Under the pieces are notes generated by a model. That model did not search any database. It was not told the origin of the DNA and worked only from the letters and a program-made list of their open reading frames with translations. The translations under genes were made by a program, and so were the position numbers. This document shows, one piece after another, positions 1 to 9,100 of a DNA stretch of 31,056 nt (its first letter is position 1; each line of letters begins with the position of its first letter). Source of the stretch: JAHJCW01 sp965369995 (GTDB taxonomy: Bacteria > Fidelibacterota > Marinisomatia > Marinisomatales > JAHJCW01); assembly GCA_965369995.1 (NCBI GenBank), contig CBDURO010000018.1, forward strand, positions 1 to 31,056, read 5' to 3'.

Positions 1-245
1 TAATCTTTATATTTTTCAACCTCTTTAAATAATCTTGAAAATTCCACCTCATTAATATTATATAGCATATTCTTAATACCAATTTTATATAAAGTAGACA
101 ATACCTCCTGCTGATTTATTTGTTTTGTATATGATTTTAAATCAGCGAAATTTTCTCTTATTTCATCTGTATAATAATGAAAATTTAATATCCCCGGCGG
201 CAATTCTTTAATATCATAATATAATCTGGAATTAATCATCTTCAT
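1..245 (-). CDS. Partial unknown protein, coupled to response regulator
   Basis: An open frame runs from an ATG at 245-243 to the left window edge with no stop, giving 81 visible residues that begin MKMINSRLYYDIKELPPG. Its ATG overlaps the TAA stop of the response regulator by one base (TAATG), so the two are probably translationally coupled and co-transcribed. The visible part is helical and charged, with no signal peptide and no membrane segment. Residues about 25-80 have a spacing loosely like a histidine phosphotransfer (Hpt) helical bundle, but no histidine stands where the phosphorylated one would be. I do not recognise the family. Its position suggests a partner or output protein of the regulator, which is inference. 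The C-terminus lies outside the window. Confidence 0.6.
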   Translation of the reverse strand, partial: MKMINSRLYYDIKELPPGILNFHYYTDEIRENFADLKSYTKQINQQEVLSTLYKIGIKNMLYNINEVEFSRLFKEVEKYKD

Positions 246-610
246 TATGCAATAGCCGTGGCGATAGTTTGTTCAAAATCTTCACTGATAAACGGTTTAG
301 AAATGCAATCCTTAGCACCCATCTTAAGCACTTGATTCTTTATTTCTAATTTGGGATAAGCGGTCATAAAAACGACAGGTATATCTTTTGTTTTATCCAT
401 CTGAATTAATTTCTTAAAAGCACCAATTCCATCCTCATTAGGCATTTTAATGTCCAACAATATTAAATCTGGTATCTCTTTTACGGCAATTTTCACGCAT
501 TCCAAACCATCGTATGCTTCAATAATTTCATAACCTTTCACTTGTAACCGCAATGACAAGAGCCTAACAATTGACGGTTCATCATCAACTATAAGTATTC
601 TTTTCTTCAA
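245..610 (-). CDS. Single-domain response regulator (REC only)
   Basis: This is a stand-alone CheY-like receiver domain of about 121 residues. It has the acidic pair D9-D10 (LIVDDE), the phospho-acceptor D53 (LLDIKMP), T83 (FMTA) and K105 (SKPF), so all catalytic positions are present. No output domain follows. It should be phosphorylated by a histidine kinase that is not in the window and act through protein contacts. The longest frame begins at a TTG at 643, but I prefer the TTG at 610-608 because a GGGGGAA ribosome-site-like run lies just upstream and the domain begins four residues later. The downstream gene overlaps its stop codon by one base. The family assignment is firm; the pathway controlled is unknown. 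Confidence 0.9.
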   Translation of the reverse strand: MKKRILIVDDEPSIVRLLSLRLQVKGYEIIEAYDGLECVKIAVKEIPDLILLDIKMPNEDGIGAFKKLIQMDKTKDIPVVFMTAYPKLEIKNQVLKMGAKDCISKPFISEDFEQTIATAIA

Positions 611-643
611 AATTTTCCCCCGCTCGTAATTCTTTAATTGCAA

Positions 644-1048
644 TTTATTTTAGAACTTCTACTACATATACGACAAAGATTGTGCCAAACTCGTATGTTA
701 TTGTTTTAATTGATTTTAGTTTTTTTAAGAAATAACTATAATTATCAGTTTAATACAAAATGTTCCATATTGGTACACTTTATATAAGCCCACTCTCAAA
801 AACCATTGTTCTCCGGTTTTTGGAATTTTTATTAACTTGTATAGGGGTCGGATGTTGGAGTTAGAGAAGCGGAAACATGCGGGGAATATTTATTTGTAAG
901 AATAATAAATACCGCTTGTATTATATTTTGTACTGGTATTATTCCTTAATGAATAATGAGGCTTTCGATAAACTATAAATAATAATTTTTCGAAATTGAC
1001 TTGTAAATAATTATCACGGATTTGTCTACTCTACCTACCAAATATTAT
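644..1048. other. Intergenic, 405 bases, no gene seen
   Basis: No convincing coding frame lies here on either strand; a short plus-strand frame nearby is antisense to the acyltransferase gene. The stretch is AT-rich and must hold the promoter of the response regulator on the minus strand. The only clear structure is a perfect 8-bp inverted repeat, CAAAAACC at 797-804 and GGTTTTTG at 815-822, with a 10-base loop, followed on the plus strand by a T-rich stretch. No plus-strand gene ends there, so its role is uncertain. Confidence 0.6.
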
Positions 1049-1621
1049 TTAACCCTCTTTTTCAAAAATTTGTGGATTATAATGATCGGGTATAGCTGCC
1101 ATTTCAGGCGAGTAAAAAGATTCTATCACTTTAAAATCTTCAATCATATTACCGGTAGGATACAATATTTTCATAAAACCGGCTTGCTTTTTTTTATAAT
1201 CTATAAAGGCTAAAGCAATAGGAATGTTACAATCTACAGCTATCCGATAAAAACCAGTTTTCCAACGCTTCACCCTTTTTCGTGTTCCTTCAGGTGGAAT
1301 TGCTATGTAAAGAGTATCTGCATTTTTGAGTAATTGAGCCAATTCGCCTGTTAAATTAGTGCTTTTACTTCGGTCAACCGGAATACCACCAGTAACTCTA
1401 AAGAACCATGCAGCTATTGGGTTCTTAAACATACTGTCTTTTATTAGATAGCGAATTTTATAATCAAAGATATACAGTCCCAAACGGGCATAAATAAAAT
1501 CCCGATTTGAGGTGTGCGGAGCCCCAACAATTATACATTTCTTAACATCCGGTGGAATGCTTCCTACGGTTTTCCATCCACTCAGTTTAAAATATAATTT
1601 AGATATAGATTTAGCTATCAT
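1049..1621 (-). CDS. PlsC-like lysophospholipid acyltransferase
   Basis: The 190-residue product belongs to the glycerolphosphate acyltransferase superfamily, which transfers fatty acyl groups to lysophospholipids or similar acceptors at the inner membrane. Visible motifs are the catalytic HX4D block (HTSNRD, about residues 36-41), the GGIPVDRS block and the PEGTR acceptor-binding block. The length is short compared with the roughly 240 residues of PlsC, and there is no strong N-terminal membrane helix. This matches a small subgroup of stand-alone acyltransferases rather than the main PlsC. The start is an ATG with no obvious ribosome site. It is convergent with nothing and divergent from the metal regulator at 1852. 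The family is secure; the substrate is not. Confidence 0.85.
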   Translation of the reverse strand: MIAKSISKLYFKLSGWKTVGSIPPDVKKCIIVGAPHTSNRDFIYARLGLYIFDYKIRYLIKDSMFKNPIAAWFFRVTGGIPVDRSKSTNLTGELAQLLKNADTLYIAIPPEGTRKRVKRWKTGFYRIAVDCNIPIALAFIDYKKKQAGFMKILYPTGNMIEDFKVIESFYSPEMAAIPDHYNPQIFEKEG

Positions 1622-1732
1622 TGAGCAAATATAAATAATAACAATGGAAACTTACAAACGACAGCAGATAAAATAGTCGTTTTTCTTGGGTTCCTTTGTC
1701 AATCTTTACCACTTTTTAAATACATTATCTGC

Positions 1733-1749
1733 ATATATATATATATATT
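1733..1749. repeat. Short AT dinucleotide tract
   Basis: An alternating AT run of about 16 bases lies in the 230-base divergent intergenic region between the acyltransferase and the metal regulator. A TTGACA hexamer follows at 1750-1755, but no good partner hexamer stands at the usual distance. The tract may simply be easily melted or bent promoter DNA. Confidence 0.4.
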
Positions 1750-1851
1750 TTGACAGAAATAAAATAGTGAACTAATTATTATTATATCATTTTGTAAAAT
1801 ACTTTTGATAATAAAACGGAGGACTGTACTTTCTACTAAGGAGTTAATATT

Positions 1852-2433
1852 GTGCCGACAATAAATCTAAGAATAAAAAATATGGTATGTCCACGCTGTA
1901 GTAAAGTCGTGAAAGAAGAACTTGATAAGTTAGGATACACAACAACAATAGAACGACTTGGACTGGCAACGTTGGAATATTCCGGAAATCATCCTGATAT
2001 GAATGAAATAGCCCAAATCTTAGAGAAAAATGGATTCGAATTATTAGTTGACAAAAATGCTGAAATAATTGACAATATAAAGACATTGATCATTGATTTA
2101 ATCTATCAAGACAGGTTAGAAGAGATGAATACTAATCTATCTGATTACTTAGTACAAAAACTAAATCATGATTATTCATTTTTAAGTACTTTGTTTTCCT
2201 CAGTTGAAAGTATCACTATCGAAAAATATTTCATTCTTCAAAAGATTGAACGTGTTAAGGAACTGTTAATATATGCTGAATTGACTCTGTCCGAAATCGC
2301 CTATCGATTAGGATATAGCAATGTGCAATATCTATCTAATCAATTCAAAAAAGTTACCGGGATGAACCCAAGCCAGTTTAAATCTCTTCGAGGTAGAGCA
2401 AGAAATTCAATTGACAAAATTAATTCCGACTAA
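1852..2433 (+). CDS. HMA-AraC fusion metal-responsive regulator
   Basis: The product has 193 residues. Residues 1-68 resemble a heavy-metal-associated (HMA) ferredoxin-like domain with the metal motif MVCPRC (C13, C16). Residues about 119-179 form an AraC-type double helix-turn-helix (ending GMNPSQFK). A linker of about 50 residues joins them. The HMA module would sense Cu(I) or a similar soft metal in the cytoplasm and the AraC module would bind DNA. The start is a GTG with an AAGGAG site at 1838-1843, eight bases upstream. It is the first gene of the metal-resistance region and most likely its activator. This domain pairing is known near copper or mercury genes in Bacteroidota; the exact metal is inferred from the neighbours. 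Confidence 0.85.
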   Translation: MPTINLRIKNMVCPRCSKVVKEELDKLGYTTTIERLGLATLEYSGNHPDMNEIAQILEKNGFELLVDKNAEIIDNIKTLIIDLIYQDRLEEMNTNLSDYLVQKLNHDYSFLSTLFSSVESITIEKYFILQKIERVKELLIYAELTLSEIAYRLGYSNVQYLSNQFKKVTGMNPSQFKSLRGRARNSIDKINSD

Positions 2434-2542
2434 AATCTTATACAATTTTTCAATAATATTATAACGGTTTTCTAAATGGGAAATTGTAACTTGGTACGAA
2501 ATTTAGGACTTATTTAGATATTATTGGTCATAACATTCACCA

Positions 2543-2914
2543 ATGAATAATAATAAAATAAAAATATTATCAGTTATTGTATTACTACTTTTTGCAGGAT
2601 TGTTTGCGATGCCTTTTTTCACGCATATAAGCTGCGATATGACAGACTGTAATAAATCTTCCAACACACACGATATGGATATGGCAGGAGCTGATTGTTG
2701 TGATTCCATGACGGAATGTATTGTCATACCATTTCAACCGGTTACTTCTGCCCCACTAAATAAAGTAGACCTACAGAAAAACTTGGCGGTGAACTATAAT
2801 GTTTCTTTCTCCGAAAATTTCAATATATCTGAAGAATATACGCTACTTGAGGTAGTAGATAAATTATGTTCTTCTGAAGTCCATCCGGGCTTTCAAACTC
2901 CACTCCTAGTTTAA
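2543..2914 (+). CDS. Small anchored Cys/Met/His-rich protein
   Basis: The 123-residue protein has one hydrophobic segment at residues about 8-27, then a short segment rich in potential metal ligands: C31, C36, C52, C53 and C59 with interspersed Met, His and Asp (HDMDMAGADCC). The remainder is unremarkable and ends PGFQTPLLV. It sits between the regulator and the efflux pump. Small proteins of this type often precede cusCBA-like genes in Bacteroidota-related genomes, but I cannot assign it to a named family with certainty. A periplasm-facing metal-binding or sensing role is inferred from composition and context. The ATG start has no strong ribosome site. Confidence 0.65.
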   Translation: MNNNKIKILSVIVLLLFAGLFAMPFFTHISCDMTDCNKSSNTHDMDMAGADCCDSMTECIVIPFQPVTSAPLNKVDLQKNLAVNYNVSFSENFNISEEYTLLEVVDKLCSSEVHPGFQTPLLV

Positions 2915-2954
2915 AACACTCCATTTTTACAATGTAATTCCTTTCGTCGGGAGA

Positions 2955-2998
2955 ATTACGCCTATTTGTATTATGCCATAATTATCGCTTGGCGTAAT
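2955..2998. promoter_or_regulatory. Nested dyad upstream of efflux operon
   Basis: An outer inverted repeat ATTACGCC (2955-2962) and GGCGTAAT (2991-2998) encloses an inner one, ATTATG (2970-2975) and CATAAT (2977-2982). The structure lies after the small metal-binding gene and about 35 bases before the cusC-like start. It could be an operator for the HMA-AraC regulator, an attenuator, or part of a terminator. The outer 3' arm is followed by AAATAAAAAAATTAA rather than a T-tract, so a simple terminator on the plus strand is not favoured. Confidence 0.4.
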
Positions 2999-3032
2999 AA
3001 ATAAAAAAATTAATCAATAAAATGGAGTGTAC

Positions 3033-4316
3033 ATGATATCAAAAACAAAAATAATAGGGCGGAATAAACTACTTATAGTATTAATTGCTATAGTTGCATC
3101 GGGCTTAGCGCAAACGGTAGATCCTATAGAATTAGTTCTAGAAATAAACCGCGAAGTTTTAGCTGCAGAAAAAGCCTATCAAGCGGCTAAAGAAAAAATT
3201 AAAATATCGGGTGTTTTACCCGATCCTATGCTAGAAAGCTCATTTAGCATCAATTCAATAGAGACAAGAAATGGACCTATTGAAAACCAAATTATGCTGG
3301 GGCAAAAATTTCCACTATGGGGCAAATTAAGGCGTGAACGAAACATAGAAAAAATTAGAGCAGACATTAGTAGGCTCAATTTAGATAACACGAAAGTCAA
3401 AATATCCTTTTTACTTCGAAAAAGATTAGCGGATTATTTTAAACTCAGTGAATCATTAGAAATATTAGAACAATACAAAGTTGAATTAGAATCTTTTCAA
3501 AACGTTGCACAAAGTCAATATGCTCGCGGGATAGGACTTACACTGCACCCGATCATTAAACTGCAAATTGAAGCGGCGCTCGTTGAGAGTACAATAAATG
3601 CAATTGAAAGTAGTTTAGAAAAAAGCATTAATGATCTTCAAATTCTATTTGATGGACAATTTTCAACGAGTTTAATTGGCTATAAATTCCAATTAAGTTT
3701 AATTTCTAAACCTAATCAATATTGGCTCAATCGGGCTAATAAGTATAATCCTTCATTTGCTATATCTCAAGCTAACATAGCAATAGCATCCGACCAATAT
3801 AAGCTTACCAGACTAAAAAATTATCCCGATTTGACAGCCGGTTTGACTTATTCATTTATTGATCCAACTAATCTAGGCGGAGCAGTATCGGCAGGAGCCG
3901 ATGCTCTCGGTGTTAAAGTTGGTATCAATTTACCGCTTTGGTTTAAAAAGAATAAAGCTCGGGTTAGATCAGCTTCTTATAATCTGCAACAACAAGAAGA
4001 TTTATTATCAGATATTTGGAATAATGTTGAATTTGATATCCTTTCAACTTTGAAAGAATTGAGTGAGATCAAAGATACATACATAATATATGATGAGCGA
4101 CTAATCCAAGAATCTGAACAGATGTTATCTTCCGCCTATTCGGCATATGAAACCGGAAAAATCAGTTTTTTAGATTTATTGGATAGTGTACGGTTAGGGG
4201 TAAAAATAAAGTTAGAGTTTGCTTCTGTTAAAGCTAAGCAAAATACTTTGATCGCCAAATTATATCAAAATGTAGGAATAATTAATCTAAATCAGGAGAA
4301 TTATAATGAAAACTAA
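3033..4316 (+). CDS. CusC/TolC-like outer-membrane efflux protein
   Basis: The product of about 427 residues is a TolC-family outer-membrane factor, the exit duct of a tripartite metal efflux pump. It has an N-terminal signal segment ending near SGLAQ and long amphipathic helical repeats typical of the OEP fold. A characteristic hinge, KLRRERNIEKIRADI, appears in the first half and ETGKISFLDLLDSVR in the second. No lipobox is seen, unlike E. coli CusC. I chose the ATG at 3033 because GGAG lies at 3024-3027; the longer frame starts with a GTG at 3027 that overlaps this site. The next gene overlaps its end by 11 bases, so the pump genes are translationally linked. Confidence 0.88.
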   Translation: MISKTKIIGRNKLLIVLIAIVASGLAQTVDPIELVLEINREVLAAEKAYQAAKEKIKISGVLPDPMLESSFSINSIETRNGPIENQIMLGQKFPLWGKLRRERNIEKIRADISRLNLDNTKVKISFLLRKRLADYFKLSESLEILEQYKVELESFQNVAQSQYARGIGLTLHPIIKLQIEAALVESTINAIESSLEKSINDLQILFDGQFSTSLIGYKFQLSLISKPNQYWLNRANKYNPSFAISQANIAIASDQYKLTRLKNYPDLTAGLTYSFIDPTNLGGAVSAGADALGVKVGINLPLWFKKNKARVRSASYNLQQQEDLLSDIWNNVEFDILSTLKELSEIKDTYIIYDERLIQESEQMLSSAYSAYETGKISFLDLLDSVRLGVKIKLEFASVKAKQNTLIAKLYQNVGIINLNQENYNEN

Positions 4317-6117
4317 ATATATTTTAAAAATAATTGTGTTTATATCAGTACTAATAATAGGATTGTCGGTTACAGGATGTTCAACATCTGATTCATTTAA
4401 TAAAGATACTAAAACAGAATCGATGAGTAAAGAATTATATACTTGCGGAATGCATCCTAATGTGATTCAAGAGGGACCGGGGAATTGTCTGATTTGTGGA
4501 ATGAATCTAACTCCATTATATGGCATCTCAGATGAAAGTAACCCAACAACAGTTGGAAATGAATCCTCTTCAGGATCAAAGGAGATACTATATTATCGGG
4601 CACCGATGGATCCTACTTATATATCTCCTAAACCGGGCAAATCACCAATGGGAATGGACTTAATCCCCGTTTATAAGGGTGAAGAAACGTTTGGAGCGAC
4701 GGTTAAGATAAATCCTGTAACAGTCCAAAATATTGGTGTTCGTACAGCGTATGCTGTTCAAAGAGATTTAAATCAGGACATTAGAACTATTGGAAGAATT
4801 GATTATGATGAAACGAAAGTAGGCTTCGTCCAAACAAAATTTTCCGGTTGGGTCGAGAAAACATATGTCAATACTACAGGACAGAAAGTCAATAAGGGAG
4901 ATATTTTACTGGAAATTTACAGTCCACAGCTTGTTACTGCCCAAGAAGAATATGTTGATCTGTATCTACGATTATTAAACGCAAAAAACCAAAATAGAAC
5001 TTCAGCAATTGATAATTTGAAAAGTACGCTATCTTCAACGAGAAAACGATTAGAGAATTTTGATATTTCTCGTGATCAGATTGATCGATTAGAAAAAGAG
5101 CAGACAATACGTAAAACATTAAAAATCAGATCGCCATATAGCGGTATAGTTGAGAAAAAACATGTTCAGGACGGAATGGAAGTAAAGCCGGGGATGAATT
5201 TATATTCAATTTCAAATATATCAAGTGTTTGGGTATATGCTGATATTTATGAATATGAAGTACCTTGGATACAGGTTGGGCAGGATGCTAAGATGACGTT
5301 ATCTTATATTCCGGGTAAGGAATTTTCGGGGAAAGTCGAATACGTTTACCCTTATCTAGATTCAAAAACACGAACGCTAAAAGTAAGGTTATCATTTCCA
5401 AATAAAAATAATATGTTAAAGCCGGGGATGTATGCTAACGTAAATATATCATCTGTACCTGTAAAGAATGTAGTAGCTGTACCAACAGAGGCTGTAATGT
5501 TCTCGGGTAAAAGAAACTTAGTGTTTATCGCTTTAGGTGAAGGGGAATTTGTACCGAGAGATGTTATAGTTGGAATCGAAAGTGGCGATGGATTTTATGA
5601 AATTAAGGAAGGATTGGAAGCTGGAGAGATTATTGTAACGTCATCGCAATTTTTACTCGATTCGGAAAGCAAGCTGCAGGAAAGTATTTCAAAGATGTTA
5701 GCATCGAGAAAAACTGTCCAAAGTGAATCTAGTGATGATCCAATGAACTCTGAGTATGATCAAGAAAACCCTATAGAAAATATTGATTTAAAAATGTCGA
5801 AAGATGAAATGATAGAGCACGATCATAATTCTCATGACACGATGAAAACTGAAATGGATAACACTGAAAACAATACATTTAGTACAATTAAGAATAATAC
5901 ACTTTCGTACTATACTTATCCAATGGAATCACATGCTTATGTGAAAGTTAATAAGGCCGGCTTATGTCCTGATTGTGGAATGAAGCTTATTCAAAAAGAG
6001 GAGCCCTACAATCCTGATCAAAAGTATTATACCTGTCCAATGGAGTCACATTCATATGTAGTGATGGAGGAGCCAGGAAATTGCCCGGTTTGCGGTATGA
6101 AGACGAAGGAGATTTAA
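4306..6117 (+). CDS. cusB: CusB-like adaptor with four HMBD modules
   Basis: This 603-residue lipoprotein is the periplasmic adaptor of the metal RND pump. The signal ends in a lipobox with C25 (SVTGC). Two heavy-metal-binding domains follow: residues 45-72 (CGMHP...CLICGM) and 96-124, which lacks cysteine (APMDPTY...SPMGMD). The HlyD/RND barrel-sandwich core spans about 135-470. After a Met/His/Asp-rich linker at about 480-525 come two more HMBDs, 535-562 (first Cys replaced by Tyr, YPMESH) and 574-603 (CPMESH...CPVCGM). E. coli CusB has about 400 residues, so this one is enlarged by metal-binding modules at both ends. AGGAGA at 4294-4299 precedes the ATG. The next gene starts immediately after the stop. 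Confidence 0.92.
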   Translation: MKTKYILKIIVFISVLIIGLSVTGCSTSDSFNKDTKTESMSKELYTCGMHPNVIQEGPGNCLICGMNLTPLYGISDESNPTTVGNESSSGSKEILYYRAPMDPTYISPKPGKSPMGMDLIPVYKGEETFGATVKINPVTVQNIGVRTAYAVQRDLNQDIRTIGRIDYDETKVGFVQTKFSGWVEKTYVNTTGQKVNKGDILLEIYSPQLVTAQEEYVDLYLRLLNAKNQNRTSAIDNLKSTLSSTRKRLENFDISRDQIDRLEKEQTIRKTLKIRSPYSGIVEKKHVQDGMEVKPGMNLYSISNISSVWVYADIYEYEVPWIQVGQDAKMTLSYIPGKEFSGKVEYVYPYLDSKTRTLKVRLSFPNKNNMLKPGMYANVNISSVPVKNVVAVPTEAVMFSGKRNLVFIALGEGEFVPRDVIVGIESGDGFYEIKEGLEAGEIIVTSSQFLLDSESKLQESISKMLASRKTVQSESSDDPMNSEYDQENPIENIDLKMSKDEMIEHDHNSHDTMKTEMDNTENNTFSTIKNNTLSYYTYPMESHAYVKVNKAGLCPDCGMKLIQKEEPYNPDQKYYTCPMESHSYVVMEEPGNCPVCGMKTKEI

Positions 6118-9100
6118 ATGATTGAAAGAATAATTGAATGGTCTGTTAATAATCGTTTCTTGGTGATATTAGCTACTATCGCAATAATACTTGGTGGATT
6201 TGTAGCGATAGTAACAACGCCGGTTGATGCTATACCAGACTTAAGTGATGTTCAGGTAATTATTATGACTGACTATCCGGGACAAGCTCCACAGGTGGTC
6301 GAAGATCAAATCACATACCCATTAACGACAGCTATGCTTTCAGTACCATATGCAAAAGTTGTAAGAGGATATTCATTTCTTGGTGTATCGTTTGTTTACA
6401 TAATATTTGAAGATGGAACTGATATTTATTGGGCTCGGAGCAGAGTCCTAGAATATCTTAATTTTGTATCGGGGAGGCTCCCGGATAGGGTTAATCCGCA
6501 ATTAGGACCGGATGCAACAGGAGTTGGCTGGGTTTACGAATATACAGTTGAAAGCGATCAACACGATCTTCAGCAACTACGTTCAATTCAGGATTTCTAT
6601 TTGAGATATGAATTGATGAGTGTTCCGGGTGTATCAGAAGTTGCCAGCATTGGGGGTTACGTTAAGCAATATCAGGTTGATGTTGATCCAAATAAGCTCC
6701 TTGCTTACAACATCCCGCTCAATAAAATCAAAATGGCTATAAAACGCAGTAATAATGATGTAGGCGGAAAATTAATAGAAATGGCAGAAACTGAATTTAT
6801 GGTTAGAGGATTAGGTTATATTAAATCAATTGATGATCTGAAAAAAGTTCCTTTAGGTGTAGATGAAAACGGCGTTCCGATTTTACTCAGAAATGTAGCA
6901 AATATTCATTTAGGACCGGAACTGCGAAGGGGTCTCGCTGAGCGCGATGGAATCGGAGAGGTAGTGGGTGGTATCATCGTTATGCGGTATGGCGAGAATG
7001 CATTAAAAGTCATTGAAAATGTAAAAGAAAAACTCGAAGAATTAAAAATAGGATTACCGGAAGGAGTAACGATTAATACAGCTTATGATCGATCACAATT
7101 AATTAAGCGGGCAATTAAAAACTTAAAAGAGAAATTAACTGAAGAAAGTATTGTTGTTGCCCTAGTATTGATCATATTTCTGTTACATTTCAGAAGTTCT
7201 TTTGTCGCCATATTTACCTTGCCGATTGGAATATTGATGGCATTTCTACTAATGCGCTATCAAGGAATAAATGCAAATATAATGTCATTAAGTGGTATCG
7301 CAATTGCGATTGGGGCTATGGTTGATGCGGTGATAGTGATGATTGAAAATGCCCACAAGCACATAGAAAAGGATGATGGTAAAATTGACAGATGGCAGTT
7401 GATCCTTAATGCATCAAAGGAAGTAGGACCTGCATTGTTCTATTCATTATTGATAATAACGGTATCGTTTTTACCGGTATTTACATTACAAGCACAGGAA
7501 GGACGATTATTCAAGCCATTGGCATTTACTAAAACCTATGCGATGGGCGCCTCTGCAATCATGGCGATAACGATTGTTCCGGTATTAATGGGATATTTTA
7601 TTAAAGGCAAAATACGCCCTGAAGAAAAAAATCCAATCAGCCGATTTCTAATTCGGATTTATAGGCCACTGATCAAATTTGTGCTAAAATTCAGAAAAAC
7701 AACAATATTAGCTGCTTTAATGATTTTGGTAGTGACGGTTTTCCCGTTAAAAAGAATTGGTTCGGAATTTATGCCACCCCTTAACGAGGGCGATTTGCTT
7801 TACATGCCAACAACCGATCCGGGTATATCAATTACAAAAGCGAAAGAGTTACTTCAACAAACTGATAAAATCATTAAATCATTTCCTGAAGTAAAGCGAG
7901 TATTTGGTAAAGTGGGAAGAGCAGAAACAGCGACAGATCCGGCTCCGCTAAGTATGATAGAAACTACGATTACTTTGAAGCAACCGGATGATTGGCCGGA
8001 ACGTATCTTTGTTAAACGATGGTTCTCTGAATGGAATTTATGGAATTGGGTACGGTCAGCTTTGAATGTTGTGTGGTCTGAATATCGATCTACAACTTTA
8101 GAGGAATTAACAACTGATTTGAACGCATCAATACAATTCCCCGGTTTAACAAATGCGTGGACAATGCCAATCAAGACACGTATTGATATGTTAAGTACCG
8201 GAATTAAGACACCGGTAGGGATAAAGTTGATGGGAGCTGATCTTGATACACTAAATATGTTAGGTGCCCAGGTTCAGGCAATTGTACAGAAAATCCCCGG
8301 TACGCTTAGTGCTTATGCTGATAAAGTGACCGGAGGCAATTTTATCGATTTTGAGATAAATCGCGACGAGGCTGCTAGATACGGTCTTACAGTTGGTGAC
8401 ATACAAGATATAATACAATCTGCAATTGGCGGTATGAATGTATCTTACACAGTTGAAGGGCTTGAACGATATCCTATTAATGTACGATATAGCAGAGAAC
8501 TTCGTGATAGCATAACTAAACTTAAACGAATAATCGTACCTACACCTAGCGGAGCGCAGATACCAATTACGCAAGTCGCTAACATAATAATCCGGAAGGG
8601 AGCTCCGGTTATTAAAAGTGAAAATGCTCGAAGAACAGGTTGGATTTACGTAGATATTACCGGTATTGATGTTGGAACTTATGTAAAACGCGCAAAAGAA
8701 GCACTTGCTAAAGAATTTATAGTTCCGGCAGGCTACTCAATTGTATGGAGCGGTCAGTTTGAATATATGGAACGTGCCAATAAAAGACTTAAGATCGTGA
8801 TACCCATTACTCTACTAATCATATTCCTGTTATTGTATTTCAATTTCAAGAATTTAACCGAGAGTTTAATTGTAATGCTATCTCTACCATTTGCATTGGT
8901 CGGTGGAATATGGTTCATGTATATACTTGGATACAACATGAGTGTCGCTGTAGGTGTAGGTTTCATCGCTCTCGCGGGCGTTGCCGCCGAGACTGGAGTT
9001 GTGATGTTAATTTATCTTGACCAAGCATATAAATATCGAATGAATGATGGACGAATGAACACAGTGAAAGATTTATATAGCTCTGTAATGGAAGGTGCTG

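Noticed and set aside
797..822. A rho-independent terminator
   Set aside because: The stem is perfect but short and AT-rich with a 10-base loop, and no plus-strand gene ends upstream; it lies about 230 bases past the acyltransferase stop on the other strand, without a U-run in that direction.
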